Shown here: positions 43,878 through 51,699 of the stretch, piece by piece
How positions within the stretch are numbered: the stretch's first letter is position 1
Layout: every line of letters starts with the position of its first letter
Assembly: GCA_016705005.1 (NCBI GenBank)
Contig: JADIZB010000039.1
Coordinates: forward strand, 1 to 64,000
Source of the DNA: Bacteroidales bacterium
GTDB taxonomy: Bacteria; Bacteroidota; Bacteroidia; Bacteroidales; Lentimicrobiaceae
Reading direction: 5' to 3'
Length of the DNA stretch: 64,000 bases
Translations under genes and position numbers: made by a program
The notes under the pieces: model-generated
Databases searched by the model: none
What the model was told of the DNA's origin: nothing
What the model saw: the letters and a program-made list of their open reading frames with translations, nothing else

Positions 43878-46800
43878 ATGAAGGGTTTGGTTTTAAAATC
43901 TTATGACTATTTCTTAAACCACCGGCTGGTTTTCTGGCTGGTTCTCTTGCTGGGTTTCGGCCTCTTGACTGCATTGGCCTCAAGGATATCATTCGAGGAA
44001 GACATCAGCCGGATGCTGCAGATGGACAGTAAGACCCGCGAATACCGGAAACTGATACAGAATACGCGTCTGGTTGATAAGCTGGTTATCTGTATTTCGG
44101 ACCGTTCCCCTGCCGGAAGCCCGGCTGAAGTTAAGATGGCTTACTGCGACAGCCTTATTGAACGGCTGAAGACAATCGACAGCAGCCTGATCAGGAACAT
44201 CACGTATACCCCCGATAATTTTCCCTACATCGACGTTTATGAAGCCTTGCTGAGAAACCTTCCATTCTTCATGGAGGAAAAGGATTATGCTGCCTTTGAT
44301 TCGGTTTTCAGGCCGGAGAACATGCAGCATCATCTGGTGCAGAAGACAAAGCAGCTGTCATCGCTGACCGGGATCATGATACAGCGGACCCTGCCCCTTG
44401 ATCCGGTCGGAATTTCAGATCCCTTAACCCTTCGTCTCAGGGAACTGGGAGATGCCAGTGGCTATGAAACCGTAAACGGATATTTCTTTACCAAAGACAG
44501 GAAGAACCTCGTACTCTTTGTAGAACCTGCCAATCCGGCGAATGAAACCGGAAAAAACACAAGGCTGATCAAAGCCATTGAAGGGTTTATTGATGAACTC
44601 GGCCAGGATGAATCATTCAGTGGCGCTGAATGCAGCTATTATGGAGCCACAGCAATGTCAGTAGGGAATGCAAGGCAGATCCAGCGTGATACCATCATCA
44701 CACTGGGTGTGATGTGCTTTGTCCTGATCCTGCTGATCACTTCGGTCTTCCGCCGGAAAAGGACACCATTCATCATCTTCCTCCCTGTTGCTTTTGGTCT
44801 CGTGTTTTCACTGGCCTTCATTTCTCTTTTCGAGAAAAACATATCCCTGATTGCCATTGGTGCTACTTCGGTGCTGCTTGGTATTGCTGTGAACTATCCC
44901 ATTCACATTCTGACACACCGGCTTCATGAAAACAACCTCCGGAAAGTCATCGGCGACCTGGTTGAACCCATGACCATCGGTAGTGCCACCACCATAGGCG
45001 GATTTATTTGCCTGTTGTTCGTAAAAGCTGAGATTCTTCATGACTTTGGGTTGCTGGGGGCCTTCGGACTCATCGGTGCCGTTATTTTCTCGCTGATCTT
45101 CATGCCACACCTGATTGGCCGGCAGGAAGGAAATGTATCAGGGCGATGGCTCGAAAGAACATCAAACATCCGGTTTGAATCAAACCCGTTTCTCATCTGG
45201 ACGGTAATTCTCCTGACGCCTGTTTTTCTTTATTTTTCACAGTTTATTCAATTCGACAGTGACCTGATGCACCTGAATTATGTATCGCCGCAACTCGAAA
45301 AAACTGAAAAGATTCTACGTGGAAATGAAACCCGGAAACATCCTGTCTATGTTATTTCCTATGGAAAGAACTTCGACGAGGCGGTAGCTTCGGCAGGCAA
45401 CATCAGGCGATTGTCCGATTCTCTCTGCCAGTCAGGACTGGACATCAGATACACCGGAGTCGGCGATTTCCTGATTTCAGAAAAGGAGCAGAAAATACGT
45501 CTGAAGCGATGGAGAGATTACTTCACAAAAGAGAAAATAGCAGAGATTCAAACCAACCTGATTGCCTCGGGCAAGTCGGCCGGTTTTAAGGAATCGGCTT
45601 TCATGAAATTCTATACTACACTCAATGCGCCTTCTGAAAGCATTGAAAGCGTGGATTATGAGCTCCTTAAAAGTGTGTTTGGAAAAGAAACCGTGTCTGT
45701 TAACAAGGATTTGACCACCATTGTTTCCGTAATGTCGATCCCGGCAGAATCAAGAACTGAAATTGAAAAGCTGCTGAATTTTCAACCGGCTGCCAGGATG
45801 CTCGACAATAAATACCTCTCATCGCAACTGGCTGCAATTATAACGGATGATTTCAATTTCATAGCCCTGTTTACTTCTCTACTGGTTTTCGTGGCACTGC
45901 TGCTGACTTACGGACGGATCGAACTTGCCCTTGCGGCCTTTTTACCCATGGTAGTTTCCTGGATATGGATACTCGGACTGATGGGTCTTTTTAACATTCA
46001 GTTCAACATTGTCAATATCATTCTCTCCACATTCATTTTCGGATTGGGTGACGATTACTGCATCTTCACCATGGATGGTCTGCTGCAGGGATACCGGAAC
46101 AACAAAAAACAACTTCCGGTCATCCGGATGGGCATTGTATTATCGGGACTCACCGCCTTCATTGGCTTTGGGGTGATGATCATTGCCCGGCATCCTGCCC
46201 TTCAATCCATTGCCCTGGTTTCCGTCATCGGGATATCTTCGGTCCTGGTAATTTCACAGGTATTGATCCCGCTGATCTTCAATACATTCGTTACAAAACC
46301 GGTCAGTAAAGGCCATGCCCCGGTTACCATGAGGGCTTTTATACGGACGGTTCCGGCTTATTTCATGGCAGGAGTATTCTATCTTTTTCTCTGTTTTGCA
46401 GGTTTCATTTTGCTCATCGTCAATATTTCAGGTAAAAGAAACGGACAGAGGTTATTCAATCTGATGCTTGCGAAAACTGCCCGCATGCTGCTGTTTTTCC
46501 TGCGGCCAGTCAGAAGGGTTTATGCTGATCCATTGAATCAGGGATTGCCTGCCGGAATCGCAGTGGTTGCAGGTGAGCATTCTCTTACCGGTATGCTTGC
46601 CGTTCTGTCACTGGGTCCGGGAGTTCTGCTTTACACCGGCAGAAGCCGGCAGAGACTGCCTTTGCCCGGATTTCTGACAAGGAGGGCCGGTCACGATTCC
46701 GCAACTTACCTCAGCGATTCAGACCTTGAAATCATTCAGCAAAAGATTTCGACGGGATACACCGTTGCCATCATGAACGCATACCCTGAAATGGATAAAG

Positions 46801-47711
46801 GTAATTTCTTATCAGCAAACCAGGGACTTGTTGATCTTGTCTGCAAAAACAACATAGAAATCATCCCGGTGCTTTTGCACAGCAGCCCGGGTAATCCGGC
46901 TGGCTTTGCCGCAACAGAGAATATCCTTACTGTAAAAGTTCTTGAAAGTCTCCACTCCCCGGAAACAACGGATTATTCAGTTAAAGGGTCTTTAACAGGG
47001 ACCATTTATCAGCTTTTTAATGATGAATTGGACAGGCTTGGTAAAGAATTGCCTGCACCAGGTATTTGCCGGAGGAGACTCATCAGCAGCTATATTTTCA
47101 AAGGACCCGGCATTGAGCGTGCGATGAGAACAGTATTAAAAACTGAAAACAATTTCGAGGCCATCAATGCACTAGTCCCGGTCAAAGGCAATGTTGTGGT
47201 TACCGGAAGCGGATTTGGTTTTTTACCCTTTATGCTGGCCTGTTACAGCCCTCAGCGGGTGGTGACCGGTTATGAAGCTGATGCGGAGAAACATGAGATC
47301 GCAGTCAACAGCTGCAATCAGCCGGCGAATCTGTATTTCCGTCATGGAACTACTGAAAATGATTCATTGGTTCCGGCCGGTTGCCTGATTCTCTGTAACC
47401 TGCTGAATGCAGGAAACCAGCATGAAAGATTTCCCCTCATTGCTGATTATGTATCGTCAGTTGAGCCTGAAGGAACCCTGATTGTCTTTAATTCTCTTTC
47501 GGGAGATACCGGGCAGAACCTGCTTGCCCGTTTGCTGAGTCCGTTTATGCACCTGTTTCCCTCAAGAGGACGGAAACTTTCTGATCAATTAAAACTGCCC
47601 GCCGCGGAACTCACAGGAATATTAGAGAAACTTAACTTCATCCCTGATCCTGGTAATCACGAACCTGGAAAATCAGGAAGAATCCTTGTATATAAGCGAA
47701 AACCGGCATGA
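43878..47711 (+). CDS. trifunctional MMPL transporter/acyltransferase/methyltransferase-type protein
   Basis: 1277 residues. Residues 1-about 830 form an MMPL/RND exporter with two six-helix bundles (first helix FWLVLLLGFGLLTALASRISFEEDISRML, then DTIITLGVMCFVLILLITSVF and FGLGDDYCIFTMDGLL). Residues about 835-1060 look like a PlsC-type acyltransferase, but the HX4D site reads HSLTGM (no aspartate) and the EGTR block reads PEMDKG, so catalysis is doubtful. Residues about 1090-1277 resemble a class I SAM methyltransferase (NVVVTGSGFGFLPFMLACYSPQRVVTGYEADAEKHEIA). The three-part fusion is a known Bacteroidota type, often in aryl-polyene/flexirubin loci; no such genes are seen here. Located 117 bp after the epimerase. 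Confidence 0.85.
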   Translation: MKGLVLKSYDYFLNHRLVFWLVLLLGFGLLTALASRISFEEDISRMLQMDSKTREYRKLIQNTRLVDKLVICISDRSPAGSPAEVKMAYCDSLIERLKTIDSSLIRNITYTPDNFPYIDVYEALLRNLPFFMEEKDYAAFDSVFRPENMQHHLVQKTKQLSSLTGIMIQRTLPLDPVGISDPLTLRLRELGDASGYETVNGYFFTKDRKNLVLFVEPANPANETGKNTRLIKAIEGFIDELGQDESFSGAECSYYGATAMSVGNARQIQRDTIITLGVMCFVLILLITSVFRRKRTPFIIFLPVAFGLVFSLAFISLFEKNISLIAIGATSVLLGIAVNYPIHILTHRLHENNLRKVIGDLVEPMTIGSATTIGGFICLLFVKAEILHDFGLLGAFGLIGAVIFSLIFMPHLIGRQEGNVSGRWLERTSNIRFESNPFLIWTVILLTPVFLYFSQFIQFDSDLMHLNYVSPQLEKTEKILRGNETRKHPVYVISYGKNFDEAVASAGNIRRLSDSLCQSGLDIRYTGVGDFLISEKEQKIRLKRWRDYFTKEKIAEIQTNLIASGKSAGFKESAFMKFYTTLNAPSESIESVDYELLKSVFGKETVSVNKDLTTIVSVMSIPAESRTEIEKLLNFQPAARMLDNKYLSSQLAAIITDDFNFIALFTSLLVFVALLLTYGRIELALAAFLPMVVSWIWILGLMGLFNIQFNIVNIILSTFIFGLGDDYCIFTMDGLLQGYRNNKKQLPVIRMGIVLSGLTAFIGFGVMIIARHPALQSIALVSVIGISSVLVISQVLIPLIFNTFVTKPVSKGHAPVTMRAFIRTVPAYFMAGVFYLFLCFAGFILLIVNISGKRNGQRLFNLMLAKTARMLLFFLRPVRRVYADPLNQGLPAGIAVVAGEHSLTGMLAVLSLGPGVLLYTGRSRQRLPLPGFLTRRAGHDSATYLSDSDLEIIQQKISTGYTVAIMNAYPEMDKGNFLSANQGLVDLVCKNNIEIIPVLLHSSPGNPAGFAATENILTVKVLESLHSPETTDYSVKGSLTGTIYQLFNDELDRLGKELPAPGICRRRLISSYIFKGPGIERAMRTVLKTENNFEAINALVPVKGNVVVTGSGFGFLPFMLACYSPQRVVTGYEADAEKHEIAVNSCNQPANLYFRHGTTENDSLVPAGCLILCNLLNAGNQHERFPLIADYVSSVEPEGTLIVFNSLSGDTGQNLLARLLSPFMHLFPSRGRKLSDQLKLPAAELTGILEKLNFIPDPGNHEPGKSGRILVYKRKPA

Positions 47712-47737
47712 ACCGGGCTTAATAATTCCCTGATTAA

Positions 47738-48586
47738 TTAATTAACCTTCAGGAATACCTGTGTATTGTCACTGCCCAGGTTGCCGGTACTGCCGAATCC
47801 TGCTTCAGGATCAGGGGGTGTGAGACCCGTCACTGCAGGATCTGTTTGTACCGTTTCGTAAACCATCCTGATCTTTTCTTCGTCAAAAAGGCTGAAAATG
47901 CCCATAATGGTGGCCGTTACCGGGGCAGTCTGGCTGAGGGTAATCACTCTGATTCCCTGCACCGGACTCAGCGACTGCTGGTAGGTACCTGTCAGGATAT
48001 TGTGGATGCCTCCGGATGTAAAAGATTCAAACAGGTAAGTACCATCACCACGGTATTTCATAAAAACCGAATCAAAGCCAAATTGCTGATATACAGGTGA
48101 AAGGTTCTCCCCTACCGACACCCAGCCTCCAATGATCCCGATATCGGCCAGGGCAATACCCAGTTGTTCGGTCTCTTTCATGGCAACCGAAGCCGAATTC
48201 ACGATCGCCAGAGGACCTGAAGGCCTGACCACCAGGGCTTCGGTACCATCGGCCAATCCGTTCAGATAGAGCCGGATGAAGGCCTGATTCTGTCCGGCGG
48301 TATGACTTACCCTGAAACTATCGAGCAAAGCACTGCCACCATTCAGAGTTAAATTAAGATCATCATTCCCGACAGGCAAATTCAGCGCTCCACCTTTGAA
48401 AACACCTTCCGAAAAATCAATGGTAACCAGTTCATTGTCATTGCTCAGGCTGATGCCATTCATGGTCGGACCTGTTGGCAGGGGAACCGGATCGTTATCG
48501 TCCGGTTTATCTTTACAGGATGACAGTATAATCAGTAAACCGGTAGTTATAAGTGAAACTTTCAGAGGGATTCGCATCGTTTTCAT
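47738..48586 (-). CDS. lipoprotein with lipocalin-like C-terminal part, unknown function
   Basis: 282 residues. Lipoprotein signal ending LLIILSSC, then an aspartate/proline linker (KDKPDDNDPVPLPTGP) typical of Bacteroidota surface lipoproteins. The first half looks Ig-like; the second (GIIGGWVSVGENLSPVYQQFGFDSVFMKYRGDGTYLFESFTSGGIHNILTGTYQQS) resembles lipocalin-like domains. Convergent with the MMPL gene, 26 bp apart. No function assigned. Confidence 0.7.
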   Translation of the reverse strand: MKTMRIPLKVSLITTGLLIILSSCKDKPDDNDPVPLPTGPTMNGISLSNDNELVTIDFSEGVFKGGALNLPVGNDDLNLTLNGGSALLDSFRVSHTAGQNQAFIRLYLNGLADGTEALVVRPSGPLAIVNSASVAMKETEQLGIALADIGIIGGWVSVGENLSPVYQQFGFDSVFMKYRGDGTYLFESFTSGGIHNILTGTYQQSLSPVQGIRVITLSQTAPVTATIMGIFSLFDEEKIRMVYETVQTDPAVTGLTPPDPEAGFGSTGNLGSDNTQVFLKVN

Positions 48587-48727
48587 CTAAGTGGCCATCA
48601 CAAAAATAATATTTAACAGCCATCTCCGGAATCAGGTGTGTACAATTAAAACAATTCAGGCAGATTTGAAATAAAAATCCGCCCCCCGTTTTTCAGCATT
48701 TGTCAGAAAACCATGACAATAATTTCA

Positions 48728-48757
48728 TTGACATGGTTTCAAATTACCATAAATTTG
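48728..48757 (+). promoter_or_regulatory. yggS promoter
   Basis: TTG at 48728-48730, 19 bp, TAAATTTG at 48750-48757: close to consensus. It sets the start of yggS at ATG 48775, not at the upstream TTG 48700. Confidence 0.7.
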
Positions 48758-48774
48758 CAGGACATCGCGGAACC

Positions 48775-49440
48775 ATGGAAATCCTGAACGAACACATCAA
48801 CAACATTCTTAAACAGCTTCCGCCCGATGTTGTTATGGTGGCGGTAACCAAAACCCGGCCGGTTGAGGTTCTGAAACAGGCTTACGACCTTGGCCTGCGC
48901 GATTTCGGCGAAAACCGGGTACAGGAAATGCTTGAGAAACAGCCAATCCTCCCGGCCGATATCCGCTGGCACCTCATCGGTCATCTGCAAACCAATAAGG
49001 TAAAGTTCATTTCACCTTTCGTGCACCTGATTCACAGCGTCGACAGCCTGAAACTGCTGGAAGAGATCAACAGGCAGGCGGCCAGGCAAAACAGAAACAT
49101 CGATTGCCTGTTGCAGATATACATCGCCACCGAAGAATCCAAATTCGGGCTCGATCAGGCTGAAGCAGAAGCGCTGCTGGAATCTGAGGCATATAAAACC
49201 ATGAAGAACATCCGGATCTGCGGATTGATGGGTATGGCAACCTTTACCGACGATGTTTCGCTGGTCAGGAGGGAATTTGCCGGATTAAAATCGATGTTTG
49301 AAAGCATAAAGCAGAAATACTTCCGGCAGTCAGCATATTTCAACATCATTTCGATGGGAATGTCGGGCGATTACCTTACGGCCATTGAAGAAGGCAGTAC
49401 CATGGTGAGGATAGGAACGGCACTGTTTGGTGAGAGGTGA
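48775..49440 (+). CDS. yggS: YggS-family pyridoxal-phosphate homeostasis protein
   Basis: 221 residues from ATG 48775. The PLP-binding alanine-racemase-like barrel is clear: VVMVAVTKTRPVEVLKQAYDLGLRDFGENRVQEMLEK (lysine in VTKT), IRWHLIGHLQTNKVKFI, HSVDSLKLLEEINRQA, KFGLDQAEAE, GLMGMATFTDD and ISMGMSGDYLTAIEEGSTMVRIGTALFGER. It buffers free pyridoxal phosphate and affects amino-acid balance. Single-gene unit with its own promoter. Confidence 0.94.
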   Translation: MEILNEHINNILKQLPPDVVMVAVTKTRPVEVLKQAYDLGLRDFGENRVQEMLEKQPILPADIRWHLIGHLQTNKVKFISPFVHLIHSVDSLKLLEEINRQAARQNRNIDCLLQIYIATEESKFGLDQAEAEALLESEAYKTMKNIRICGLMGMATFTDDVSLVRREFAGLKSMFESIKQKYFRQSAYFNIISMGMSGDYLTAIEEGSTMVRIGTALFGER

Positions 49441-49464
49441 TTTATAAACCGACAACAATAAAAC

Positions 49465-49520
49465 TTAACATTGATTTAACATTGGTTTAACTTTCTGGTA
49501 ACGCTGAGGCAATATTTTTG
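49465..49520 (+). promoter_or_regulatory. PhoP/PhoB-type operator and promoter (11-bp direct repeats)
   Basis: Three direct repeats at an exact 11-bp period: TTAACATTGAT (49465-49475), TTAACATTGGT (49476-49486), TTAACTTTCTG (49487-49497). Then 15 bp, then the -7 box TATTTTTG (49513-49520). No -33 element is present where one is expected; the last repeat occupies that place. TTAACA-N5-TTAACA is the form known for PhoP boxes in Bacillus, and the 11-bp phasing also fits PhoB boxes. Confidence 0.65.
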
Positions 49521-49542
49521 CATCATCACAAAAAGATAAACC

Positions 49543-49893
49543 ATGAAAAAATTCATCAGAATAGCAGCTATTGCATCATTTACATTAGTGTTCAGCGCTT
49601 TAACCTTTGCTGAAGGGAAAACCACCAACACTCCGGTTGCAACAGCCTCTGTCAGCGGACAGGTACTTGACATCAATTCGGGCGAAGCCCTGGCAGGTGT
49701 TGCCGTTTCTGTTGAAGGAACCGAAGTTAAAGTATATACCGATCTTGACGGGAACTTCACCATCAAGGGCATTGAACCGGGAACCTATAACCTGATTCTC
49801 TCCATGATTTCCTACAAAAACAGCCTTGTTGAGAATATTAAACTTCAGGCCAACGAGACTGAAAGCATGAACGTTAAGCTTGATAACGAATAA
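49543..49893 (+). CDS. small exported carboxypeptidase-regulatory-like (Ig/CNA-B-type) protein
   Basis: 116 residues. Signal peptide (MKKFIRIAAIASFTLVFSALTFA) followed by one CarboxypepD_reg-like domain: ASVSGQVLDINSGEALAGVAVSVEGTEVKVYTDLDGNFTIKGIEPGTYNLILSMISYKNSLVENIKL. The same domain begins TonB receptors such as the one at 51700-54591. A free-standing copy is probably periplasmic and might contact the receptor or its partners; this is inference. It is controlled by a Pho-box-like operator and closed by a strong terminator. Confidence 0.85.
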   Translation: MKKFIRIAAIASFTLVFSALTFAEGKTTNTPVATASVSGQVLDINSGEALAGVAVSVEGTEVKVYTDLDGNFTIKGIEPGTYNLILSMISYKNSLVENIKLQANETESMNVKLDNE

Positions 49894-49921
49894 AATGTAG
49901 TGTGTTTGTATATAATTCCAC

Positions 49922-49950
49922 AGCCGTGTCACTGACACGGCTTTTTTTTG
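49922..49950 (+). terminator. intrinsic terminator of the small exported protein gene
   Basis: AGCCGTGT (49922-49929) pairs with ACACGGCT (49935-49942), followed by TTTTTTTG. Confidence 0.85.
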
Positions 49951-50067
49951 CTTCCGGGAAAACCGTTTTAATATTTACACCTCCCGGAATAGATGAATCA
50001 GGTTCAGGATTCCATATTTCATCATACCTTCATTGGTAAGGAACTAAGAACCAAGCACACTGTTTCT

Positions 50068-51050
50068 GCACTGCTTACTGCCAACTGCTTACTGCTTACT
50101 CTTTACTGCCTACTGCTTACTTTATGAGAGACGAAGGACGGGGGACGATAAAGGCGACGGAGCGACGGAGCGAAAAAAAGCGATAACTCCGGATGAAAAG
50201 CCTTCAATCGATTTTAGTAATACCTGATACTCCCAACTTAAATAGGGACTTGAGACGAGGGACGGGGGACGAAACTGCCTACTGACTACTGCCTACTGCT
50301 TACTATATGAGAGACGAGGGACGGGGGACGATAAAGGCGATGGTGCGACGGAGCGAAAAAAAGCGATAACTCCGGATGAAAAGCCTTAAATCAGATTATC
50401 GTAGTACCTGATTCCCTTTACTCCATACTCCATACTCTAACAGGGACGCGAGACGTGGGACGAAACTGCCTACTGACTACTGCCTACTGCTTACTTTATG
50501 AGAGACGAGGGACGGGGGACGATAAAGGCGATGGTGCGACGGAGCGAAAAAAAGCGATAACTCCTGATGAAAAGCCTTCAATCGAATTTAGTAGTACCTG
50601 ATACTCCCAACTTAAATAGGGACTTGAGACGAGGACGGTGGACGAAACTGCCTTCAGCATACAACCTACTGCATTCGCTTACTGACAACGAGGGACGGGG
50701 ACGAGGGACAGGCGAGGACGAAAACGATAACTCTGCCTACTGACTACTGCCTACTGCTTACTTTATGAGAGACGAAGGACGTGGGACGATAAAGGCGACG
50801 GAGCGACGGAGCGAAAAAAAGCGATAACTCCTGATGAAAAGCCTTAAATCAGATTATAGTAATACCTGATACCCTTTACACCATACACCACTCCATACTC
50901 CATACTCCATACTCCATACTCCTTACTCCATACTCTAACAGGGACGAGAGAGGAGAGACGTGAGATGAAACTCTGTGCTTCTTACTGCTTACTGCTTACT
51001 GCTTACTGCTTACTGCCTACTGCCTACTCTTTACTCCAAACTGCTAACTG
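50068..51050. repeat. heptamer-phased intergenic repeat array
   Basis: About 1 kb without any gene. It is built from 7-bp units: CTTACTG/CCTACTG runs (for example 50068-50122 and 50983-51030), CTCCATA runs (about 50888-50938) and GACGGGG/GACGAGG runs. These are arranged in four larger imperfect copies, each containing ATGAGAGACGA..., a GCGACGGA pair, AAAAAAAGCGATAACTCC and GATGAAAAGCCTT, beginning near 50124, 50307, 50498 and 50765 (spacing 183, 191 and 267 bp). Copies alternate between two tails (a CTTAAATAGGGACTTGAG type and a CTCCATACTCTAACAGGGACG type). No open frame looks coding. Confidence 0.85.
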
Positions 51051-51075
51051 TTAGTTATTATTTGTTAACTGTTAA

Positions 51076-51531
51076 CTAATAAGCTCTTTCCATCACCAGC
51101 GTTCCGGTTTCATCCCATTTGCGCCATATGCCGCTCCGGTTTCCGGCAGTATAATGCATTTCATACAATAAACGGCCGGTGCTGTCCCATACAAACCAGT
51201 TTCCATCCTTAATATCATCTTTGTACCCTGCTTCAGCTGTTTTCACTCCGTCCTCATTCCAGGTTTCCCATTTGCCGGTCTTTTTACCCTCACTGTACTC
51301 ACGGATCTCCTGGATTCTTCCGTTTTCATAATACAGGGTCATTTTACCGTCAACCAGTCCGTTTTTTACCGACTGTTCAAGCATTATTTTACCGCTGTCG
51401 TAGTATTCAATATTGGTGCCTGTGTAAAGCATTCCCTTTTTATAATACAACCCATTCTCATATTCCAGTTTCTGGGAAAAAACCGAGAAATAAGTCAGAA
51501 TCAGCAAGGAAGTAATCAGTAGTTTTTTCAT
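51076..51531 (-). CDS. secreted MORN-variant (YwqK-type) repeat protein
   Basis: 151 residues from ATG 51531 (MKKLLITSLLILTYFSVFSQ, a signal peptide). The rest is MORN-variant repeats: YKKGMLYTGTNIEYYDSGKIMLEQSVKNGLVDGKMTLYYENGRIQEIREYSEGKKTGKWETWNEDGVKTAEAGYKDDIKDGNWFVWDSTGRLLYEMHY. It resembles the protein at 14553-15323. No toxin gene is adjacent; function unknown. It lies 97 bp from the TonB receptor stop, on the same strand, and next to the repeat array. Confidence 0.82.
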   Translation of the reverse strand: MKKLLITSLLILTYFSVFSQKLEYENGLYYKKGMLYTGTNIEYYDSGKIMLEQSVKNGLVDGKMTLYYENGRIQEIREYSEGKKTGKWETWNEDGVKTAEAGYKDDIKDGNWFVWDSTGRLLYEMHYTAGNRSGIWRKWDETGTLVMERAY

Positions 51532-51699
51532 TTTATGTGTTATTGGGCTGCCTGCTTTACGTTTATATCGCATTGATTTGTTAAAGATAATAAACCTGAA
51601 CACAGAATCTGTATCTGCATTGTGATTGTCCGGAATATTTTAACTGATAAAGGCACTGGCAGCATGGTTGAATATTTGAATATGTATCTCAGGCAGGAT

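Noticed and set aside
50068..51050. CRISPR array
   Set aside because: Repeats are 7-bp tandem units and large imperfect duplications, with no constant repeat/unique spacer alternation and no cas genes.
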